A stretch of DNA of 64,000 nt, taken from assembly GCF_020667835.1 (NCBI RefSeq), contig NZ_JAFMPR010000003.1:124001-188000 (forward strand), in the 5' to 3' direction. The DNA is from Roseibaca sp. Y0-43. Lineage in GTDB: Bacteria > Pseudomonadota > Alphaproteobacteria > Rhodobacterales > Rhodobacteraceae. Of the stretch, positions 61,480-64,000 are shown in pieces. The notes under the pieces were generated by a model. The model was not told where the DNA came from and made no database searches. It was given only the letters and a program-made list of their open reading frames with translations. The position numbers were made by a program, and so were the translations under genes. Every line of letters starts with the position of its first letter. Position 1 is the first letter of the stretch.

Positions 61480-62118
61480 ATGACGCGGATCAAAGATTTT
61501 CCCGACCTTATACCGGTCTTTCCCCTGCCGGGTGCGCTGCTTTTGCCGCGCGCCCGTCTGCCCCTGCATATCTTCGAGCCGCGCTATATCGCCATGCTGG
61601 AAGACGCGATGAAAACGCCACACCGGCTGATCGGGATGGTCCAGCCACGCAGCGCGCCCGACGGGGCCGACCGGTGGCACATGATCGGCTGCGCCGGGCG
61701 GCTGACCGCGTTTTCCGAAACCGAAGACGGGCGCTACATGATTACCCTGACCGGCATATCTCGGTTCCGCATCCGGCAAGAGGTGGCTGGGTTCACCCCC
61801 TACCGTCGTGCAGAGGTGGACTGGTCCGATTTCGCCCGCGATTGCGGCGTGGCAGAGCAGGACAAGGGGTTCGACCGCGGCGCGTTTTTCGACCTGCTGG
61901 AGCGGTTTTTCCAGCATCATGCGCTGTCCACGGATTGGAGCAGCCTGAAAGAGGCAGAGGATGAAATGCTGATAAATTCGCTGTCCATGCTCTGCCCCTT
62001 CGACCCGCATGAAAAGCAGGCGCTTCTGGAAGCGCCGTCGCTTGCCACGCGGCGGGAAACGCTGATTACCTTGATGGAATTCGCCCTGCATGGCGGCGAG
62101 GGCGAGGCTATTCAATGA
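61480..62118 (+). CDS. Lon N-terminal (LON substrate-binding) domain protein
   Basis: Stand-alone LON domain protein of 212 residues, with no ATPase or protease domain. It starts [36 protein letters not shown], the typical opening, and has [11 protein letters not shown] and the C-terminal [22 protein letters not shown]. The function of the group is unclear. It overlaps the UPF0434 gene by ATGA; the pair is conserved in alphaproteobacteria. Confidence 0.9.
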   Translation: MTRIKDFPDLIPVFPLPGALLLPRARLPLHIFEPRYIAMLEDAMKTPHRLIGMVQPRSAPDGADRWHMIGCAGRLTAFSETEDGRYMITLTGISRFRIRQEVAGFTPYRRAEVDWSDFARDCGVAEQDKGFDRGAFFDLLERFFQHHALSTDWSSLKEAEDEMLINSLSMLCPFDPHEKQALLEAPSLATRRETLITLMEFALHGGEGEAIQ

Positions 62119-62312
62119 GTGATGCCCCGGCAGAGCGCGGCCATGGCTTCGACCGGCATATGCTGGAAGCGCTTGTCTGCCCCGTGACCAAGGCGCAATT
62201 GCGCTATGACGCGGCGGCGCAGGAATTGATCTCGCGCCCCGCGCATCTGGCCTTTCCCATCCGCAACGGCATTCCCATCATGCTGGTGGATGAAGCGCGC
62301 GAAATCGACTGA
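62115..62312 (+). CDS. UPF0434/Trm112-like small protein
   Basis: Protein of 65 residues of the YcaR/Trm112 type: [39 protein letters not shown] and VDEAREI. Only one cysteine remains, so no zinc knuckle like that of Trm112. It is coupled to the LON-domain gene and followed by a strong hairpin. Confidence 0.88.
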   Translation: MSDAPAERGHGFDRHMLEALVCPVTKAQLRYDAAAQELISRPAHLAFPIRNGIPIMLVDEAREID

Positions 62313-62325
62313 CGGTCTGGAAGTG

Positions 62326-62359
62326 ATAAGGCCCTGGCCGTTTCCGGTCAGGGCCTTAT
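62326..62359. terminator. Strong hairpin between convergent genes
   Basis: ATAAGGCCCTG (62326-62336) and CAGGGCCTTAT (62349-62359) pair perfectly, extended inward by one G-T and two G-C pairs, around a short loop. The 14-bp stem has no T tract on either strand. It probably marks the 3' end of the UPF0434 operon and of the small minus-strand ORF. Confidence 0.6.
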
Positions 62360-62382
62360 GAGTAGAAACCGCGCGGCGGTGT

Positions 62383-62520
62383 TCAGGCGACGCGCTTGGA
62401 GATCGGGCGACCAGCCAACACCTTCTGGCCGACCCGAATAACGATCATCCCGTTTCCCAACCGTTTCACAATCGGCCCCTGGGCCTGGATGTGTTTCCCG
62501 ATGCGGATGGTGGCGAGCAT
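62383..62520 (-). CDS. Hypothetical 45-residue basic protein
   Basis: A short ORF (ATG at 62520, stop at 62383) whose product begins MLATIRIGKHIQAQGPIVKR and ends AGRPISKRVA. It is basic, without cysteine, and has an alternating pattern (IRIGKHI, MIVIRVGQKV) that suggests beta strands. A weak GGGG precedes the start by about 7 bases. It fills the gap between the UPF0434 hairpin and mutT. I do not recognise it; it could be a real small gene or a chance frame. Confidence 0.45.
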   Translation of the reverse strand: MLATIRIGKHIQAQGPIVKRLGNGMIVIRVGQKVLAGRPISKRVA

Positions 62521-62693
62521 GATTAACCCCGTGTGATTGAGCCAAGACTACCAATCCTTCGGCTCAAACCAAGCGTGCAAAGCCCGTTTCTGACAAATTC
62601 GTGCCACTTTATCATGGCAGGCGGGCAGGCATTGACGCGAATTTGGATCAATCCTTCTCAACTGGTGGTATTGTTTCCACCAGCTGCGCAAAA
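62521..62693. other. Intergenic region upstream of the small ORF, after mutT
   Basis: 173 bases of relatively AT-rich sequence. It holds a 7-bp inverted repeat CTGGTGG (62662-62668) / CCACCAG (62677-62683), just past the mutT stop on the minus strand, without a T tract, and a TGAGCC...GGCTCA repeat near 62538-62566. These may be the mutT transcript end and part of a promoter region for the small ORF. Confidence 0.35.
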
Positions 62694-63092
62694 TCACAGC
62701 CAGTCACGTAGAATTGGGATCAGCGGCAGGTCGGCGGCGGGCATGGGATAGTCGCGCAGATGCTCGGGCCGGACCCATTTCAGCGCCTGTGATTCGCGCG
62801 ATTGCGGCTGTCCCGCCCATTTGCGGCAAGCGAACAAAGGCATCAGCAGGTGAAAGTCGTCATAGCTGTGGCTGGCGAAGGTCAGGGGTGCCAGACAGGA
62901 ATCCCATGTCTCGATCCCCAACTCTTCATGCAGCTCGCGGATCAACGCGGCTTCGGGGGTTTCGCCCGGTTCGACCTTGCCGCCGGGAAACTCCCACAGA
63001 CCGGCCATGGATTTGCCTTCGGGTCGCTGCGCCAGAAGCACCCGCCCGTCAGCATCAATCAGCGCCACGGCAGAGACGAGAACCACTTTCAC
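62694..63092 (-). CDS. mutT: 8-oxo-dGTP diphosphatase MutT
   Basis: Removes oxidised dGTP from the nucleotide pool and prevents A-C transversions. The 132 residues contain a full Nudix box GGKVEPGETPEAALIRELHEELGI (about residues 37-60), the N-terminal VSAVALIDADGRVLLAQRPEGKSMAGLWEFPGG-type stretch and LKWVRPEHL. It overlaps argJ by ATGA, an arrangement seen in other alphaproteobacteria. Confidence 0.93.
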   Translation of the reverse strand: MKVVLVSAVALIDADGRVLLAQRPEGKSMAGLWEFPGGKVEPGETPEAALIRELHEELGIETWDSCLAPLTFASHSYDDFHLLMPLFACRKWAGQPQSRESQALKWVRPEHLRDYPMPAADLPLIPILRDWL

Positions 63093-64000
63093 GAGCGGTA
63101 ATCCGCGTTGATCTCTATGTAGCGGTTGGTCAGGTCGCAGGTCCAGATTTTCGCAGCCCCGACGCCAAGGCGCAGGTCAACCCCGATGACAAGCTCTTGC
63201 CCCTTCATGTAGGCGGCACCGATTTCCTCGGTATAGCTGGGCGCGACTTGGCCCTTATAGGCCACCAAATGCGGGCCAAAGCGGATGGACAGGCGGTCGC
63301 GATCAGCCTCGGCCCCGGATTTGCCGATGGCCATGACCACGCGGCCCCAATTCGGGTCTTCGCCCGCGATGGCGGTTTTCACCAGGGGCGAGTTGGCGAT
63401 GGACAGGGCCACGCGGCGGGCGTCTGCGTCCGAGCGCGCGCCGGTCACGGCAACCTCGACGAACTTGGTCGCCCCTTCGCCATCGCGCACGACCTGATGG
63501 GCCAGATCCAGCATGACGGCGTCCAGCGCCTGCGCGAATTCGCGCGCTTCCCAGCTTGTCACGTCGTCGATCAGCGGCGCATCGCTTGCGCCCGTGGCGG
63601 CAACCAGCAGCATGTCCGAGGTCGACGTGTCGCTATCGACCGTGATGCAGTTGAAGCTGGCATCGCACCCGCGCGAAACGATGGATTGTAGTGCCGCCCG
63701 CGTAATCCGCGCATCGGTGAAGATATAGACCAGCATGGTCGCCATATCGGGCGCGATCATGCCGGACCCTTTGGCAATGCCCGCGATCTGCACAGGCTGG
63801 CCACCGATTTCGACGGTCGCGGTCGCGCCCTTGGGGTAGGTGTCGGTGGTCATGATGGCGCGGGCCGCATCTGGCAGCGCGTCTTCGGAAAGCGCCCCCG
63901 TCAGGCTGTCGATTGCAGCGGTGATACGCTCATGCGGCAGCGGCTCTCCGATCACCCCGGTAGAAGCAGTGAAGACCCGCGACACTGGCAGGTCCAACCG
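63089..64000 (-). CDS. argJ: Glutamate N-acetyltransferase / amino-acid acetyltransferase ArgJ, C-terminal part (truncated by window edge)
   Basis: Bifunctional arginine-biosynthesis enzyme that transfers acetyl groups from N-acetylornithine to glutamate. 304 codons are in the window; the N-terminal part lies beyond the right edge. The self-cleavage site is present as KGSGMIAPDMATML, where the Thr becomes the nucleophile of the beta chain. Other motifs are TVDSDTSTSDM, GEGATKFVEV, SPLVKTAIAGEDPNWGR and the conserved C-terminal region TCDLTNRYIEINADYRS. It is coupled to mutT. Confidence 0.95.
   Translation of the reverse strand, partial: RLDLPVSRVFTASTGVIGEPLPHERITAAIDSLTGALSEDALPDAARAIMTTDTYPKGATATVEIGGQPVQIAGIAKGSGMIAPDMATMLVYIFTDARITRAALQSIVSRGCDASFNCITVDSDTSTSDMLLVAATGASDAPLIDDVTSWEAREFAQALDAVMLDLAHQVVRDGEGATKFVEVAVTGARSDADARRVALSIANSPLVKTAIAGEDPNWGRVVMAIGKSGAEADRDRLSIRFGPHLVAYKGQVAPSYTEEIGAAYMKGQELVIGVDLRLGVGAAKIWTCDLTNRYIEINADYRS

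Noticed and set aside
1-64000. CRISPR arrays, insertion sequences, prophage, rRNA genes
   Set aside because: No regularly spaced direct repeats, transposase or phage-like genes, or rRNA sequence were recognised anywhere in the window.

Overview
The window looks like the chromosome of an alphaproteobacterium of the Rhodobacteraceae group. The evidence is the high GC content, the alphaproteobacterial gene order around the replication origin (hemJ-rho-mnmE-mnmG-rsmG-parA-parB on one side, maf-aroE-coaE-dnaQ on the other), a cysteine-free Fur/Mur-type regulator, a SoeABC-type sulfite dehydrogenase, and dispersed hairpin repeats ending in a GATATTT...CAAG..GAA motif. There is no sign of prophage, insertion sequence, integrase or CRISPR array. 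Nearly all DNA is coding, and long open frames opposite real genes are GC-driven shadows.

Layout. 1-2.4 kb: urease genes ureD-ureA-hupE/ureJ-ureB-ureC on the minus strand, with ureC cut by the left edge. 2.5-4.2 kb: heat-shock genes hrcA-grpE. 4.3-7.1 kb: rph-rdgB-ridA-hemW. 7.1-14.4 kb: the minus-strand operon hemJ-rho-mnmE-mnmG-rsmG-parA-parB, with two perfect parS sites embedded in the first codons of rsmG and mnmG. 14.43-14.80 kb: an intergenic region with one perfect and several near-perfect DnaA boxes next to an AT-rich tract, very probably oriC; genes on both sides are transcribed away from it. 14.8-22.8 kb: maf-aroE-coaE-dnaQ, secB, fxsA, a Tim44-like gene, smr, tgt, psd-pssA and tRNA-Asp. 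23-29.9 kb: an ABC1 kinase, then pstS-pstC-pstA-pstB-phoU behind a good Pho box.

29.9-45.2 kb is a galactoside catabolism island. An ABC ATPase and an IclR regulator (minus) diverge from a long plus-strand operon: sugar-binding protein, two permeases split by a YjbR-like gene, GH4 alpha-galactosidase, IlvD/Edd-family sugar-acid dehydratase, SDR sugar dehydrogenase, dgoK, dgoA, SMP-30 lactonase, galM, GH42 beta-galactosidase and a second SDR. Together they encode uptake of galactosides, intracellular hydrolysis from either anomer, and oxidative (De Ley-Doudoroff) breakdown of galactose to pyruvate and glyceraldehyde-3-phosphate. The SDR dehydrogenase carries Asn in place of the usual catalytic Lys.

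45.2-48.4 kb is an arsenate-resistance operon: an ArsR-arsenate reductase fusion, a dedicated GAPDH and the ArsJ organoarsenical exporter, preceded by a perfect palindrome that overlaps the fusion's start codon. 48.5-54.6 kb holds an L,D-transpeptidase, ribA, an OmpR-family regulator followed by a candidate anti-Shine-Dalgarno small RNA, a Nudix hydrolase, a DUF983 protein, an exported EF-hand protein, an ECF sigma factor with a membrane protein and a periplasmic sensor, and a Fur/Mur regulator. 54.6-64 kb holds yidB, soeCBA, xth, a CnoX-like thioredoxin, a Lon-N-domain protein, a UPF0434 protein, an unannotated 45-residue ORF, mutT and the 3' part of argJ, which runs off the right edge.
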